The notes: generated by a model not told the origin, from the sequence alone. A stretch of 64,000 nucleotides of DNA from Polynucleobacter sp. AP-Melu-500A-A1 (GCF_018882125.1 NZ_JACVOZ010000004.1:62001-126000); one strand, 5' to 3'; counted from the first letter of the stretch, positions 26,431-36,211 are shown. Made by a program: numbers and translations.

Positions 26431-27687
26431 TTAGATATAGCGAGCAATAAATATTTTGTCGCCTTTGGGTTTGAGTTCAATCCAGACAAAATGCCCCGAT
26501 CCAGGGGCTACTTCAATTGGCTCACCTTTTGTATTCCACATTGCCTCAAGAGTAATGTCTTGATTTTCAGTAGATTCCAAAATTTCTAACTTATCGCCAA
26601 CAGCAAAGCGATTTTTGACATCTATTTTTACTCGTCCCAATACAGGATCTATTTCAATTACTTCACCCACATACATGCTGCGGCCAGAGAGTGAGTGACC
26701 TCTCATATAGAGTTGATACTCTTTATCGTGATGGCGTTCATAGAACCCATCGGTATAACCTCGGTTAGCAAGACCTTCAAGGTTTCCTAAGAGGGCAGGG
26801 TTCAGTGGGCGACCGGCAACAGCATCATCAATGGCAGCGCGATAAGCTTGGCTAGTACGGGCGACATAGTATGGAGATTTAGTACGACCCTCAATTTTGA
26901 AAGAGTCCACTCCCATTTTGGTGAGTCGTTCAATATGTTCAATCGCACGCAGATCTTTGGAATTCATGATGTAGGTACCATGCTCATCCTCTTCGATTGG
27001 CATGAGTTCACCAGGCTTGCCACTTTCTTCTAATAGAAAGACATCCCCGCTTGCCGCTTCTTCTGCGGGAAGTACTTTGTAATCCCAACGACAGGCATTC
27101 GTACATGCGCCTTGATTGGGATCGCGATGAGACATATAGCCTGAGAGAAGGCAACGTCCTGAGTAAGCCATGCATAAAGCGCCATGGACAAAGACTTCTA
27201 ATTCCATTTCTGGACAGTCCTGCCTGACTTCTTCGATTTCATCAAAAGAAAGTTCGCGAGATAGGATCACTCTAGAAATTCCAACAGACCGCCAAAATTT
27301 GGCAGCAGCACCATTCACGGTATTGGCTTGAACCGATAAATGAATTGGCATATCTGGCCAAGCTTCTCTTGCCATCATGATGAGTCCGGGGTCGGACATG
27401 ATTAAAGCATCTGGCTTTAAGTCAATGACTGAAGACATATCTTTAATATATGTGCGAGTCTTGCCGCCATGAGGTAGCACATTTGAAACGAGGTAAAACT
27501 TTTTACCAAGTGCATGGGCAGTATCAATACCCTCTTGGAGAACTTCCATCTTTCCAAAATCGTTATTGCGAACGCGAAGGGAGTAGCGGGGTTGACCTGC
27601 ATAGATGGCATCAGCGCCAAAATGAAAGGCGGTCTGGAGCATATTGAGGCTACCGGCAGGGGCAAGAAGTTCTGGTATTTTCATCAT
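26431..27687 (-). CDS. trhP: U32 family protein, YegQ/TrhP-like tRNA hydroxylation protein
   Basis: A 418-residue peptidase-U32-type protein. ELLAPAGSLNMLQTAFHFGA (5-24) opens the family; MELEVFVHGALCMAYSGRCL and the Cys cluster (SGRCLLSGY, GACTNACRW) match the iron-sulfur site of YegQ/TrhP and RlhA. SFKIEGRTKSPYYVARTSQA is also conserved. Length fits TrhP, which hydroxylates uridine 34 of some tRNAs using prephenate, better than the longer RlhA. It is the last gene of a minus-strand run after a CitE-like gene. Confidence 0.78.
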   Translation of the reverse strand: MMKIPELLAPAGSLNMLQTAFHFGADAIYAGQPRYSLRVRNNDFGKMEVLQEGIDTAHALGKKFYLVSNVLPHGGKTRTYIKDMSSVIDLKPDALIMSDPGLIMMAREAWPDMPIHLSVQANTVNGAAAKFWRSVGISRVILSRELSFDEIEEVRQDCPEMELEVFVHGALCMAYSGRCLLSGYMSHRDPNQGACTNACRWDYKVLPAEEAASGDVFLLEESGKPGELMPIEEDEHGTYIMNSKDLRAIEHIERLTKMGVDSFKIEGRTKSPYYVARTSQAYRAAIDDAVAGRPLNPALLGNLEGLANRGYTDGFYERHHDKEYQLYMRGHSLSGRSMYVGEVIEIDPVLGRVKIDVKNRFAVGDKLEILESTENQDITLEAMWNTKGEPIEVAPGSGHFVWIELKPKGDKIFIARYI

Positions 27688-27705
27688 CTGCTTATTTTAT
27701 GAGTT

Positions 27706-28581
27706 TTAGCGATTAAATGAATCGATAGCCTCTGCTAGGGTCAGAATCCGCTTGGCATCCTGGATATGAAGCTCTTCTATCAATTTACCGTTTAAAACTG
27801 CTATGCCTGCGCCCGAGCTAATTGCTGCTTCATAAGCTGCAATTCTTTGCTTGGCTTCATCTATTTCTAGTGGGGAGGGGCCAAAGTGCTCATTAGCAGC
27901 CTTGATTTGATTTGGATGAATCAGGGTTTTGCCATCAAAGCCCATATCGCGCCCTTGGATGCAGGAGGCGATGAGATCGGACTCATCATCTAGGGAAAGA
28001 TGAACGCCATCGAGCACACATAGTTGATGGGCTCTTGCAGCTAAAACAGCAAGGGAAAGCGCGGTTAATGACTCAACCCTTCCTGGTGTGTGCCGAGCAT
28101 GCAAATCTTTTACAAGATCAGAAGTTCCCAGAACTAAAGTTTCTAGTAAGGGGTGGGCACTACAAATTTCAGGAAGCTTCAATATCGCCATAGGGGTTTC
28201 AATCATGGCCCAGATAGTGAGCTTGTGTGATGGATTCATTTGCTTCAGCAGGTTTACTAGCTCTTGAATTTGCGCGGCTGACTCAACCTTAGGTAGCAAA
28301 ATTGCATCCGCTTTACTGTGTGCAAAAAATTTTAAGTCATCTATACCCCATTGGGTATTTAAGCCATTGATTCTGACAACGGCTTCACGATAGCCAAATC
28401 CAGACTCGAGAGCTGCATGAATATTATTGCGTGCTGCTGCTTTTGCATCGGGTGCAACAGCATCCTCTAAATCTAAAATCAGCGAATCTGCTGCAAGCGA
28501 TTTGGCTTTTTCAAGGGCCCTGGTATTGGCGCCAGGCATATACAGCACTGAGCGTCTAGGTCGACTGGAATTCATCATCAA
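27706..28581 (-). CDS. HpcH/HpaI aldolase / CitE-type CoA-ester lyase
   Basis: A 291-residue TIM-barrel protein. RSVLYMPGANTRALEKA (10-26), LILDLEDAVAPDAK (34-47) with the metal-binding Glu-Asp, LLPKVESA, MIETPMAIL and LVLGTSDLVKDL match citrate-lyase beta-like proteins, including citramalyl-CoA and malyl-CoA lyases. It cleaves a 3-hydroxyacyl-CoA into acetyl-CoA plus pyruvate or glyoxylate. It follows an IclR gene by 50 bases and faces an HMG-CoA lyase and a CoA-transferase across the divergent promoter, consistent with a citramalate or methyl-branched acid path. Confidence 0.87.
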   Translation of the reverse strand: MMMNSSRPRRSVLYMPGANTRALEKAKSLAADSLILDLEDAVAPDAKAAARNNIHAALESGFGYREAVVRINGLNTQWGIDDLKFFAHSKADAILLPKVESAAQIQELVNLLKQMNPSHKLTIWAMIETPMAILKLPEICSAHPLLETLVLGTSDLVKDLHARHTPGRVESLTALSLAVLAARAHQLCVLDGVHLSLDDESDLIASCIQGRDMGFDGKTLIHPNQIKAANEHFGPSPLEIDEAKQRIAAYEAAISSGAGIAVLNGKLIEELHIQDAKRILTLAEAIDSFNR

Positions 28582-28631
28582 AATTTAGCGAGAGAGGAGT
28601 GAAAGAAGAAAGGGCATCATAACGGAAAGGG

Positions 28632-29348
28632 CTAATTAAATTTGCCACCGAGAAGCTCGGTCAATTTTTTGGCACTTGCTTTAACAATGGACATCTGTTT
28701 TGGGTCAAAGCGATACGTTGGCATCGTGAGCGTAATAACCCCGATGAATCCCTCTGCACTAAATACTGGGGAAGAGATCCCGGAAATTTCTTTGATCCTG
28801 TCTCCTGAAATGGCGATCCCCATGTCATCGCGTATCTGAGTAAATGCTTTACCAGGGGCACCCTCAAATGCTCTTAACACCTTACCTCCAGCACCTTTAT
28901 CAATTGGCAATAGATCACCGACTTTGACATGGTCTCTCAAGGCTTGCTTGGAGTCTACGCGGTATAGGCAGAGTCGTTTCTCCCCTTGCCGTACATGAAA
29001 TGCCGCACTCTCATGAGTAGATTTCATGAGGGACTCTAAGATGGGGGTGACTACGGTCTCGAGGGATTGTTGATGTTGATAGCCTGCATTGAGAGAAGCG
29101 ATCGCAGGCCCTAATACATAAAGACCATCGGAACGTTTTAATACCAACATGGCATTACTTAAGGAAGCGAGCATTCTTATAGCAGTGCTTTTGTATAAAC
29201 CTGTAGCTTCAGAGATTTCATTTAAAGAAAGCTCCAGATTTTTGGAAGAAAACAGACGCAATACCGCTAAGGCTTTATCTACGGCAGCCACTCCAGATAC
29301 AGCGAGTGCGATTTTATCTTCGCCTTGCTTGTTAGATTTTTTGGGCAT
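28632..29348 (-). CDS. IclR-family transcriptional regulator
   Basis: A 238-residue protein with an N-terminal winged helix (VDKALAVLRLFSSKNLELSL, then LNEISEATGLYKSTAIRMLA) and a C-terminal effector domain (GGKVLRAFEG, SGISSPVFSAEGFIGVITLT). IclR regulators sense organic acids. The gene is divergent from the HMG-CoA-lyase operon, and a 17-base palindrome lies between them. It likely controls both that operon and its own downstream CitE-like gene. Confidence 0.93.
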   Translation of the reverse strand: MPKKSNKQGEDKIALAVSGVAAVDKALAVLRLFSSKNLELSLNEISEATGLYKSTAIRMLASLSNAMLVLKRSDGLYVLGPAIASLNAGYQHQQSLETVVTPILESLMKSTHESAAFHVRQGEKRLCLYRVDSKQALRDHVKVGDLLPIDKGAGGKVLRAFEGAPGKAFTQIRDDMGIAISGDRIKEISGISSPVFSAEGFIGVITLTMPTYRFDPKQMSIVKASAKKLTELLGGKFN

Positions 29349-29377
29349 CGACAGTCTTCGCTGATTATGTTTTAATA

Positions 29378-29394
29378 ATAGAACTATATTCTAT
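29378..29394. promoter_or_regulatory. candidate IclR operator
   Basis: ATAGAACTATATTCTAT is a 6-5-6 inverted repeat (ATAGAA and TTCTAT arms). The half ATAGAAC recurs as a direct copy at 29398-29404, overlapping the region just before the HMG-CoA lyase ATG. Position in the divergent spacer fits an IclR site. Confidence 0.5.
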
Positions 29395-29407
29395 AGGATA
29401 GAACTTA

Positions 29408-30352
29408 ATGAATTCCGCGTCAACCGATGTTTTGATCAGTGAAGTAGGGCCAAGAGATGGTTTGCAATCCATCAAATCCATCATGCCTACAGCCCAAAAA
29501 AAGGTATGGATTGATGCTCTGTACAGAGCAGGCATTCGAGAAATTGAGGTTGCCTCATTCGTCCCAGCCAAGCTACTGCCCCAAATGGCTGATGCTGCCC
29601 AAGTAGTCGAGCATGCAAAGACTTTGCCGGGCTTAACGGTCATGGCATTAGTGCCCAATTTAAAAGGTGCTCAATCAGCCATTACAGCTGGAGTACATAA
29701 GATCACTCTACCCGTATCTGCCAGCGCCGCTCATTCTTTAGCAAATGTTCGCAAGACTCGTGAAGAAATGATTGAAGAGGTTAAAAAAATTGCTGCATTC
29801 CGAAATGAGTATGCACCTCAAGTAAAGTTAGAAGCTGGCATTGCCACGGCTTTTGGATGTACATTGCAAGGATTAGTGCCCGAGGATGATGTCATTTGGT
29901 TGGCAGAGCAAGTCATCGCAGCGGGCGCGGACGAATCTGGTCTTTCGGATACAACAGGTTATGCCAACCCTGCACAAATCAAAAGATTATTTAAGCGTTT
30001 AAAAGCGGCCATCGGTAATAAAGCTGGCGCAGCACATTTGCACAATACGCGTGGACTTGGTTTAGCAAATTGCTTGGCGGCCTATGAAGAGGGTGTCACT
30101 TCTTTTGATTCCTCCATGGGAGGTCTGGGTGGGTGTCCATATGCTCCCGGCGCTTCTGGCAATGTCGTGACTGAGGATTTGGTATTTATGTTTGAGGCAA
30201 TGGGAATTAAGACGGGCATCAATCTAGATCTCTTATTTGAAGCGCGCCAACCATTACAGGCGGGCCTTCCTAATGAGTCAATTTATGGCATGGTTCCTGA
30301 AGCGGGGACGCCCAAAGGATTTGTACCTGCTAGCCAGTCCGTCTACTCATGA
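29408..30352 (+). CDS. hydroxymethylglutaryl-CoA lyase family protein
   Basis: A 314-residue TIM-barrel protein. ISEVGPRDGLQ (10-20) binds the divalent metal and substrate, and the GGLGGCPYAPGASGN loop carries the catalytic Cys. SGLSDTTGYANPAQ and AAHLHNTRGLGLANC (metal His pair) are also kept. It cleaves HMG-CoA or a similar 3-hydroxy-3-methylacyl-CoA into acetyl-CoA and an oxoacid. It overlaps the CoA-transferase gene by 4 bases (ATGA). In such clusters the substrate is often a branched acyl-CoA rather than HMG-CoA from leucine. Confidence 0.9.
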   Translation: MNSASTDVLISEVGPRDGLQSIKSIMPTAQKKVWIDALYRAGIREIEVASFVPAKLLPQMADAAQVVEHAKTLPGLTVMALVPNLKGAQSAITAGVHKITLPVSASAAHSLANVRKTREEMIEEVKKIAAFRNEYAPQVKLEAGIATAFGCTLQGLVPEDDVIWLAEQVIAAGADESGLSDTTGYANPAQIKRLFKRLKAAIGNKAGAAHLHNTRGLGLANCLAAYEEGVTSFDSSMGGLGGCPYAPGASGNVVTEDLVFMFEAMGIKTGINLDLLFEARQPLQAGLPNESIYGMVPEAGTPKGFVPASQSVYS

Positions 30353-31560
30353 GTGTGAACAAACCACTTTCCCAAAATGATCTTCCCTATGCAGGGATTC
30401 GGGTAGTCGAGTTTACGCATATGGTGATGGGACCTACCTGCGGAATGATTTTGGCTGACTTAGGGGCAGAGGTAATTAAGGTTGAACCGATTGATGGTGA
30501 TAAAACCAGAAATTTAATCGGTTCTGGTGCAGGATTTTTTCCGATGTTTAATCGTAATAAGAAAAGTATTGCAGTGGACATGAAGACTCCCGCAGGCATG
30601 GAGTTAGTCAGAAAATTAGTTTCTACTGCGGATGTATTGAGTGAGAACTTTAAACCTGGCACGATGGCGAAGTTGGGTTTAGATTATGAGACGCTCAAAA
30701 AGATAAATCCAAAGTTGATCTACGTATCTCATAAAGGTTTTTTACCAGGACCCTATGATCATCGCACTGCGTTGGATGAGGTGGTGCAGATGATGGGTGG
30801 CCTTGCTTATATGACGGGACCCGAGGATCGCCCTCTGCGCGCAGGCTCATCAGTTAACGACATTATGGGCGGTGTCTTTGGGGCAATCGGTGTGATGGCG
30901 GCATTAAGACAGCGAGAGCTGACTGACGAGGGTCAGGAAATTCAAAGTTCATTATTTGAGAACAATGTATTTTTGGTTGGGCAGCACATGATGCAATATG
31001 CAGTGACGGGTAAGGCAGCCAAACCAATGCCAAGCCGCATTTCTGCTTGGGCTATTTATGATGTTTTTGAAGTGGCCAATGGAGAAAAGATCTTTTTGGC
31101 AGTTGTGACTGATACCCAGTGGAAAATTTTCTGCGAGGCATTTGGTTTTGCAGATTTATATCAGGATCCGGCCTTAAAGCTCAATAATCAACGTGTTCAG
31201 GCAAGATCTACTTTGATTCCCGACATTAAGAATCGACTGGCGCAATTGACTGCAAAAGAAATCACCACCATTTTTGAAGAGAATGGCTTACCGTTTGCGC
31301 CCATTACTAGACCAGAGCAATTATTTGAAGATCCTCATCTCATCGCTACTGGAGGATTGGCTCCCATTACCTTAACGGATGGTCCAAAAGCAGGAACACA
31401 AACATCAACTCCTTTAATGCCCCTCATGATGAACGGCAAAAGATTGGGTATACGCCTAAATCCACCAAAGTCTGGTGAGCAAACCCAAGAAATTCTGAAG
31501 GAACTTGGGTATAGCGAGGATGACATTAGGAAACTGTCATCTGACGGAGCAATTGCATGA
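30349..31560 (+). CDS. family III CoA-transferase (CaiB/BaiF)
   Basis: A 403-residue protein. GIRVVEFTHMVMGPTCGMIL (17-36) and LADLGAEVIKVEPIDGDKTR open the fold; SENFKPGTMAKLGLDYETL and the NRNKKSIAVDMKTPAG stretch are typical. The catalytic Asp is expected in VNDIMGGVFGAIGVMAALRQ. It transfers CoA between carboxylic acids such as succinyl-CoA and a substrate acid. It overlaps both neighbours by 4 bases, so HMG-CoA lyase, transferase and receptor are one unit. Confidence 0.92.
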   Translation: MSVNKPLSQNDLPYAGIRVVEFTHMVMGPTCGMILADLGAEVIKVEPIDGDKTRNLIGSGAGFFPMFNRNKKSIAVDMKTPAGMELVRKLVSTADVLSENFKPGTMAKLGLDYETLKKINPKLIYVSHKGFLPGPYDHRTALDEVVQMMGGLAYMTGPEDRPLRAGSSVNDIMGGVFGAIGVMAALRQRELTDEGQEIQSSLFENNVFLVGQHMMQYAVTGKAAKPMPSRISAWAIYDVFEVANGEKIFLAVVTDTQWKIFCEAFGFADLYQDPALKLNNQRVQARSTLIPDIKNRLAQLTAKEITTIFEENGLPFAPITRPEQLFEDPHLIATGGLAPITLTDGPKAGTQTSTPLMPLMMNGKRLGIRLNPPKSGEQTQEILKELGYSEDDIRKLSSDGAIA

Positions 31561-32525
31561 GAAAAATATGTGCGCTATTTATCGCATATATATTTTGTGC
31601 GCTATCTGCTTCCAGCTTCGCTCAAAGCTACCCTGATAAGCCCATCAAACTCATTATTCCCTATACTCCTGGCGGAGGAACTGACACCGTAGGGCGGATG
31701 CTTGCTGATAAAATATCCACCGATTTAAAGTGGACGATCTTAGTAGATAACAAGCCTGGTGCGGGTGGCAATATTGGGATGGGCTTGGTGGCAAAAGCAA
31801 AGTCTGATGGCTATACCTTGGGCATGGGTCAAACCTCTAACCTAGCAATCAATCCCGCTTTAATGTCCAAGATGCCCTTTGATGCAGTCAATGATCTTGT
31901 GCCGGTGGCATTTGTAGCTGAGGTGCCGATGGTGCTAGTGGTGACTGCAAATTCTCCCTGGAAGTCGCTAGGAGATTTGATTAAAGCAGCAAAAGCGAAA
32001 CCTGATTTTTATAAGCAGGCAACTGCGGGGGCTGGCACAGTAGGGCATATTGGTGGTGAGATGTTGGCAAATAAAGCAGGCTATATCGTTTCCTATATTC
32101 CTTATAAGGGAGCTGCACCTGCCATTACCGATCTCATTGGTGGGCAAACTGACTTTATGTTTGCAACACCTCAGTCAGTATTGGGAATGATTTCTGGAGG
32201 GAAGCTTAGAGCATTAGCTGTCACCTCAGCTAATCGAGTTGCAATACTCTCTAAAGTTCCATCGATCAGTGAAGAGGGTTACAAAGGGTTTGAGGCAACT
32301 GATTGGAAAATCGTTGTCGCTCCAGCGGGCACACCTCAAGAGGTGATTAAAAAAATCAATGAGGCAGTACAAAAAGCGCTCAAGAATCCAATGCTCATTA
32401 GCAAGCTTCAAGATGAAGCAAGTTCACCGATGTATGGAGACCCAGCAACAGTCATGAAATACATTCGGGCTGAGCAGCAGGAATGGGATGCTGCAGTGAA
32501 GGCCGCAGGGATTAAATTAGATTAA
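31557..32525 (+). CDS. TctC/Bug-type solute receptor 1
   Basis: A 322-residue periplasmic binding protein with a signal peptide (1-22, ending SSFA). YPDKPIKLIIPYTPGGGTDT, NKPGAGGNIGMGL and IPYKGAAPAITDLIGGQTDF are the Bug family signatures; these grip a carboxylate through ordered waters. It is the last gene of the HMG-CoA-lyase operon. The TctA and TctB membrane partners are not in the window. Its stop is interlocked with the convergent MFS gene. Confidence 0.93.
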   Translation: MRKICALFIAYIFCALSASSFAQSYPDKPIKLIIPYTPGGGTDTVGRMLADKISTDLKWTILVDNKPGAGGNIGMGLVAKAKSDGYTLGMGQTSNLAINPALMSKMPFDAVNDLVPVAFVAEVPMVLVVTANSPWKSLGDLIKAAKAKPDFYKQATAGAGTVGHIGGEMLANKAGYIVSYIPYKGAAPAITDLIGGQTDFMFATPQSVLGMISGGKLRALAVTSANRVAILSKVPSISEEGYKGFEATDWKIVVAPAGTPQEVIKKINEAVQKALKNPMLISKLQDEASSPMYGDPATVMKYIRAEQQEWDAAVKAAGIKLD

Positions 32526-34129
32526 TCCTGAATTACAGATGCAACACGCCTGGTAATTTTCGGGGGGTGTTCGTCAATATGATAATGGTGACGCTCCTCT
32601 TGCATCTTCAGGTCTTCAGCCGTAAATCGATCAAATCTTCTTAAGTAGTCAGCCCATGTTTCAAATACAAAGTCTTCTACAAATCTTCCAGGCTGTTCAG
32701 CATCTTCAAAGAGACTCCACGAAAGAGCACCTTGCCTTAAGCGTGATTTTCTCGCTTGCCCCATGAGCTTTTTAAATTCCTCAGATTTTTCGGGGAGGAT
32801 TTGATAAGTAATCGAGATCATGACAGGCCCTGCTTGCAAATCAACATCAGCCACAGGATGGGGGCGCTCGATTGGACAAACGGGTGTGAAATCTTCTAAG
32901 GGATGTTTGTCAATACGATGCTTGCGAATCAAAAATAGCGCAATCAATCCAAAAACAGAGCTAAGAAAAACGCTAGTGACAACGCCATACTCATCGGCTA
33001 ACTTTCCCCAGACAGCTGCGCCTAAGGCACTTCCTCCCATTAGACCCATTTGATAAATCGACATTCCTCTTGCTCTGACCCAGCCAGGTAGAGTAAGTTG
33101 GGCTGAGGTGGTTAAAGAGTTGGCAACACTAATCCATGCGACACCACAGACCATCATGAGTAGTGATCCAAGCCATAAGTCTGGTGCCAGCACTACTCCG
33201 GTAGAGGCAATTGTGAGGGTGATTAAGCCATAGGTAATCAGGTCGCTTGATTTGAGATATTTTCTCAAACGTGGCAATTGCGAGCCTGCGATGATTGCCC
33301 CCAGACCAAGAGAAGCAAGTAAGAGGGTGAAGGTATGCGCATCCCCTTGAAAATGCGTTTTAGCTATCACTGGCAATAAGGCAATCAGGCCAGTGGACTG
33401 AAAGAAGAATAAAAAAGCACGACCAATAATCGTGCGCATCCGATTAGACTGCCATGCATATTGCATACCTACCCGCATGGCTCCTACAAAGCGCTCACCA
33501 GGCAATGTGCTGACATAGTTTTGATATTTCCAACGCATCACAACCACTGTGGTGATGAGGGATAAAACCATATTTAATGCAAACACATAAGTACTACCGG
33601 CAGTGGCAATAATGGCTCCAGCGGTTAATGGGCCAACAATCCTAGAGGTATTCATTGCAATGGCATTGAGTGCTAATGCTGAAGAGAGTGACTCACGCGG
33701 AACAATTTCAGGAACGATTGCTGCAAAGATTGGCCAACGCATTGCCAAACCGATACCATTGGTAAATGTTAGAAAGAGCAATAGATAAGGGCTTAACACT
33801 CCAAATGCTAAAGACAGCATCAAAGCGGTTGCATTGGTAGCTAACCAAATTTGCGCAAATACAAAGTAGTGCTTGCGGTTAATGATGTCTGCCATCGCGC
33901 CGCTAGGTACACCAAGCAGCAAAACAGGCAAGCTCGATGCGGTTTGAACCAAAGCAATCAAAGTTGCAGAAGTAGTTAATGAAGTCATGGTCCATGCTGC
34001 GGCCACATCGTTCATCCACATGCAAATATTGGCTGTTAACCAAACCAACCAGAGAGACCGAAATACTGTATGCCTTAAAGGCGCAAGCCATCCCTCAGAT
34101 ATTAAGGATTGGGTAGGTAATGGCTTCAT
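32522..34129 (-). CDS. MFS exporter (MFS_3/EntS type) with C-terminal ABM-like domain
   Basis: A 535-residue protein. Residues 1-405 form a twelve-helix MFS domain; FRSLWLVWLTANICMWMNDV and GAMADIINRKHYFVF (loop 2-3) fit the EntS-like PF05977 family. From about 430, MISITYQILPEKSEEFKKLM, then RQGALSWSLFEDAEQPGRFV and HHYHIDEHPP, form a ferredoxin-like antibiotic-monooxygenase fold, a known fusion in this family. Probably an exporter of an acid or stress compound. It is downstream of pcaF on the same strand, 12 bases away. Confidence 0.87.
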   Translation of the reverse strand: MKPLPTQSLISEGWLAPLRHTVFRSLWLVWLTANICMWMNDVAAAWTMTSLTTSATLIALVQTASSLPVLLLGVPSGAMADIINRKHYFVFAQIWLATNATALMLSLAFGVLSPYLLLFLTFTNGIGLAMRWPIFAAIVPEIVPRESLSSALALNAIAMNTSRIVGPLTAGAIIATAGSTYVFALNMVLSLITTVVVMRWKYQNYVSTLPGERFVGAMRVGMQYAWQSNRMRTIIGRAFLFFFQSTGLIALLPVIAKTHFQGDAHTFTLLLASLGLGAIIAGSQLPRLRKYLKSSDLITYGLITLTIASTGVVLAPDLWLGSLLMMVCGVAWISVANSLTTSAQLTLPGWVRARGMSIYQMGLMGGSALGAAVWGKLADEYGVVTSVFLSSVFGLIALFLIRKHRIDKHPLEDFTPVCPIERPHPVADVDLQAGPVMISITYQILPEKSEEFKKLMGQARKSRLRQGALSWSLFEDAEQPGRFVEDFVFETWADYLRRFDRFTAEDLKMQEERHHYHIDEHPPKITRRVASVIQD

Positions 34130-34141
34130 GACGAATGCTGC

Positions 34142-35344
34142 TTAAACGCGCTCTATCACCATTGCAATACCTTGACCCACGCCAATACACATAGTGCAAA
34201 GTGCAAAGCGTTTTTGCTTTTCTTCTAACTCGACTAAGGCTGTTGTGATGAGGCGTGCACCACTCATACCTAAGGGATGTCCCAATGCAATTGCGCCACC
34301 GTTTGGATTTACCCGGGCATCATCATCGGCTACGCCTAACTCACGTAGGGTTGCAAGGCCTTGCGCTGCGAAAGCTTCGTTCAGTTCGATGACATCAATT
34401 TGATCGATGCTCATCCCTAAGCGCTTCAGTAATTTTTGGGAGGCTGGTGCAGGACCAATGCCCATAATGCGTGGGGGCACTCCAGCAGTCCCCATACCGA
34501 TAATCTTCGCTCTTGGTTTAAGCCCATACTTTTTTACAGCATCTTCGCTAGCAAGCAATAGAGCACATGCGCCATCATTGACGCCAGATGCATTGCCTGC
34601 GGTGACTGTGCCATCAGGTCGAACAATGGGCTTGAGTTTGCTCAGGGCGTCAATGGTGGTGGCGCGCGGATGCTCGTCTTGAGAAACAACAATAGGATCC
34701 CCTTTTTTCTGGGGAATGATTACTGGTGTAATTTCTTTTGCTAGGCGACCACTTACTTGTGATGCCGCTGCTTTATTTTGACTTCTCAAAGCCATTTGAT
34801 CCTGATCGGCTCGATTGATCTTGTAATCATCGGCAACATTTTCTGCAGTTTCAGGCATGGAATCTACGCCATGAGCGCTCTTCATCAGCGGATTGATAAA
34901 GCGCCAACCGATTGTGGTATCTTGAAGAGACTGACTTCTTAAAAATGCCGTATCTGCTTTGCCCATAACAAAAGGTGCGCGACTCATACTTTCAACACCT
35001 CCGGCAATCGCTAAGCCAATCTCACCAGCAGCAATTGCTCTTGCAGCCGTGCCGACTGCATCCATACCAGAACCGCATAAGCGGTTAATAGTGGCGCCTG
35101 GAATCTGAGGTGAGAGACCTGCTAACAAGGCGCTCATTCGAGCAACATTGCGATTGTCTTCTCCCGCTTGATTCGCGCAGCCATAAATGACTTCGTCTAC
35201 TTCATCCCATTTGACTTGCGGGTTTCTTTGCATCAATGCCTTGATTGGAATAGCACCCAAGTCATCAGCACGCACGCTAGATAATGAGCCAGCATAACGG
35301 CCAATCGGAGTTCTTATTGCATCGCAGATGTATACAGGGTTCAT
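34142..35344 (-). CDS. pcaF: acetyl-CoA acyltransferase, 3-oxoadipyl-CoA thiolase type
   Basis: A 400-residue thiolase. [13 protein letters not shown] holds the acyl-accepting Cys, [14 protein letters not shown] the catalytic His, and [15 protein letters not shown] the second Cys. [20 protein letters not shown] and the [15 protein letters not shown] stretch agree with PcaF/PaaJ, which splits 3-oxoadipyl-CoA into succinyl-CoA and acetyl-CoA. It lies 5 bases after an IclR gene, the usual arrangement for protocatechuate or dicarboxylate pathways. A general acetoacetyl-CoA thiolase remains possible. Confidence 0.88.
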   Translation of the reverse strand: MNPVYICDAIRTPIGRYAGSLSSVRADDLGAIPIKALMQRNPQVKWDEVDEVIYGCANQAGEDNRNVARMSALLAGLSPQIPGATINRLCGSGMDAVGTAARAIAAGEIGLAIAGGVESMSRAPFVMGKADTAFLRSQSLQDTTIGWRFINPLMKSAHGVDSMPETAENVADDYKINRADQDQMALRSQNKAAASQVSGRLAKEITPVIIPQKKGDPIVVSQDEHPRATTIDALSKLKPIVRPDGTVTAGNASGVNDGACALLLASEDAVKKYGLKPRAKIIGMGTAGVPPRIMGIGPAPASQKLLKRLGMSIDQIDVIELNEAFAAQGLATLRELGVADDDARVNPNGGAIALGHPLGMSGARLITTALVELEEKQKRFALCTMCIGVGQGIAMVIERV

Positions 35345-35349
35345 ATTGA

Positions 35350-36126
35350 TTAACTTAGTTTTAGTTTGTGGAGTTCGAATTCGATCTTATTTTTTAATTC
35401 AAAAAGTGCAGGGCTATAGTTTTCCGAGTGATCAACCAATTTACTTTCTGCTGGCGTACTTAAATTGAGAGAAGCATAGCTTCCATTGAGTAGTTGAACA
35501 GACGTCGAGATTGCTGAAATTTCCGGGAGCCAATTAGCAACACAATACCCCTTCTCTGACATTGATTCTATTGCCTCATGAATCTCTTGCTCTATTTGAG
35601 CCCAATTTTTGATTTTCTGTTTTTTTAATTCCAGAAGAATCTGCGTTCTGCTATCAGGGTCTAATTTTGCAATCCAGGCTCTGCCCAAGGAGGTTCGTTC
35701 AATGGGCACTCTTTGCCCTGCTGCTACTGTTCTCAAGGCAATATTCTTTGTATAACGGATAGATTCAAGATAGACCATTTCTAGTCTATCTGCCACGGCA
35801 AGGCCAACATTGAGCTTTAATTTTTCTGAAGCTTTACGCATTAAGGGTTCCGCAATCTTGATTTCAGCAGAGCCCGTCTTGAAGGCGTGACTTAAACACA
35901 GAACAGTGGGAGCCAAGCGATAGGCTTGGCGGCTTGGATCGTGTTCTAAAAACCCAGAAAGAACTAGGGTCTGGGTTAAACGGCTAATGGTGGAGGGGGG
36001 TAAACCCGTCCGCTCTGCTATCTCACTATTTCCTAGCAAGCCCATTCCTGGCTTAAAGCAACGCAGGATCTCTATCCCCCTGATGAGGGAGCGGTTGGTT
36101 TTGGAGCTGGGTTTAGCTAATTCCAT
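35350..36126 (-). CDS. IclR-family transcriptional regulator (PcaR-like)
   Basis: A 258-residue protein with an N-terminal winged helix (IRGIEILRCFKPGMGLLGNS, then AERTGLPPSTISRLTQTLVL) and an effector domain (LNVGLAVADRLEMVYLESIR). It is upstream of pcaF on the same strand and divergent from the 21-gene catabolic array at 36212. An inverted repeat spans its start codon. It probably autoregulates and controls the array in response to an organic acid. Confidence 0.92.
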   Translation of the reverse strand: MELAKPSSKTNRSLIRGIEILRCFKPGMGLLGNSEIAERTGLPPSTISRLTQTLVLSGFLEHDPSRQAYRLAPTVLCLSHAFKTGSAEIKIAEPLMRKASEKLKLNVGLAVADRLEMVYLESIRYTKNIALRTVAAGQRVPIERTSLGRAWIAKLDPDSRTQILLELKKQKIKNWAQIEQEIHEAIESMSEKGYCVANWLPEISAISTSVQLLNGSYASLNLSTPAESKLVDHSENYSPALFELKNKIEFELHKLKLS

Positions 36127-36137
36127 CTAGTGGAATT
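36119..36137. promoter_or_regulatory. candidate IclR operator over the regulator start codon
   Basis: AATTCCATCTAGTGGAATT is a 7-5-7 perfect inverted repeat; its TTCCA and TGGAA arms resemble those of IclR operators. It overlaps the start of the regulator gene at 36126, so binding would block its own expression. It lies 75 bases before the start of the divergent array. Confidence 0.55.
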
Positions 36138-36211
36138 AAACCATAATTTTTACTGCGAGTTGTCGCATACTCTTTTGCACCGCATTAAATAGATAAAAGT
36201 AGGAGATTGGA

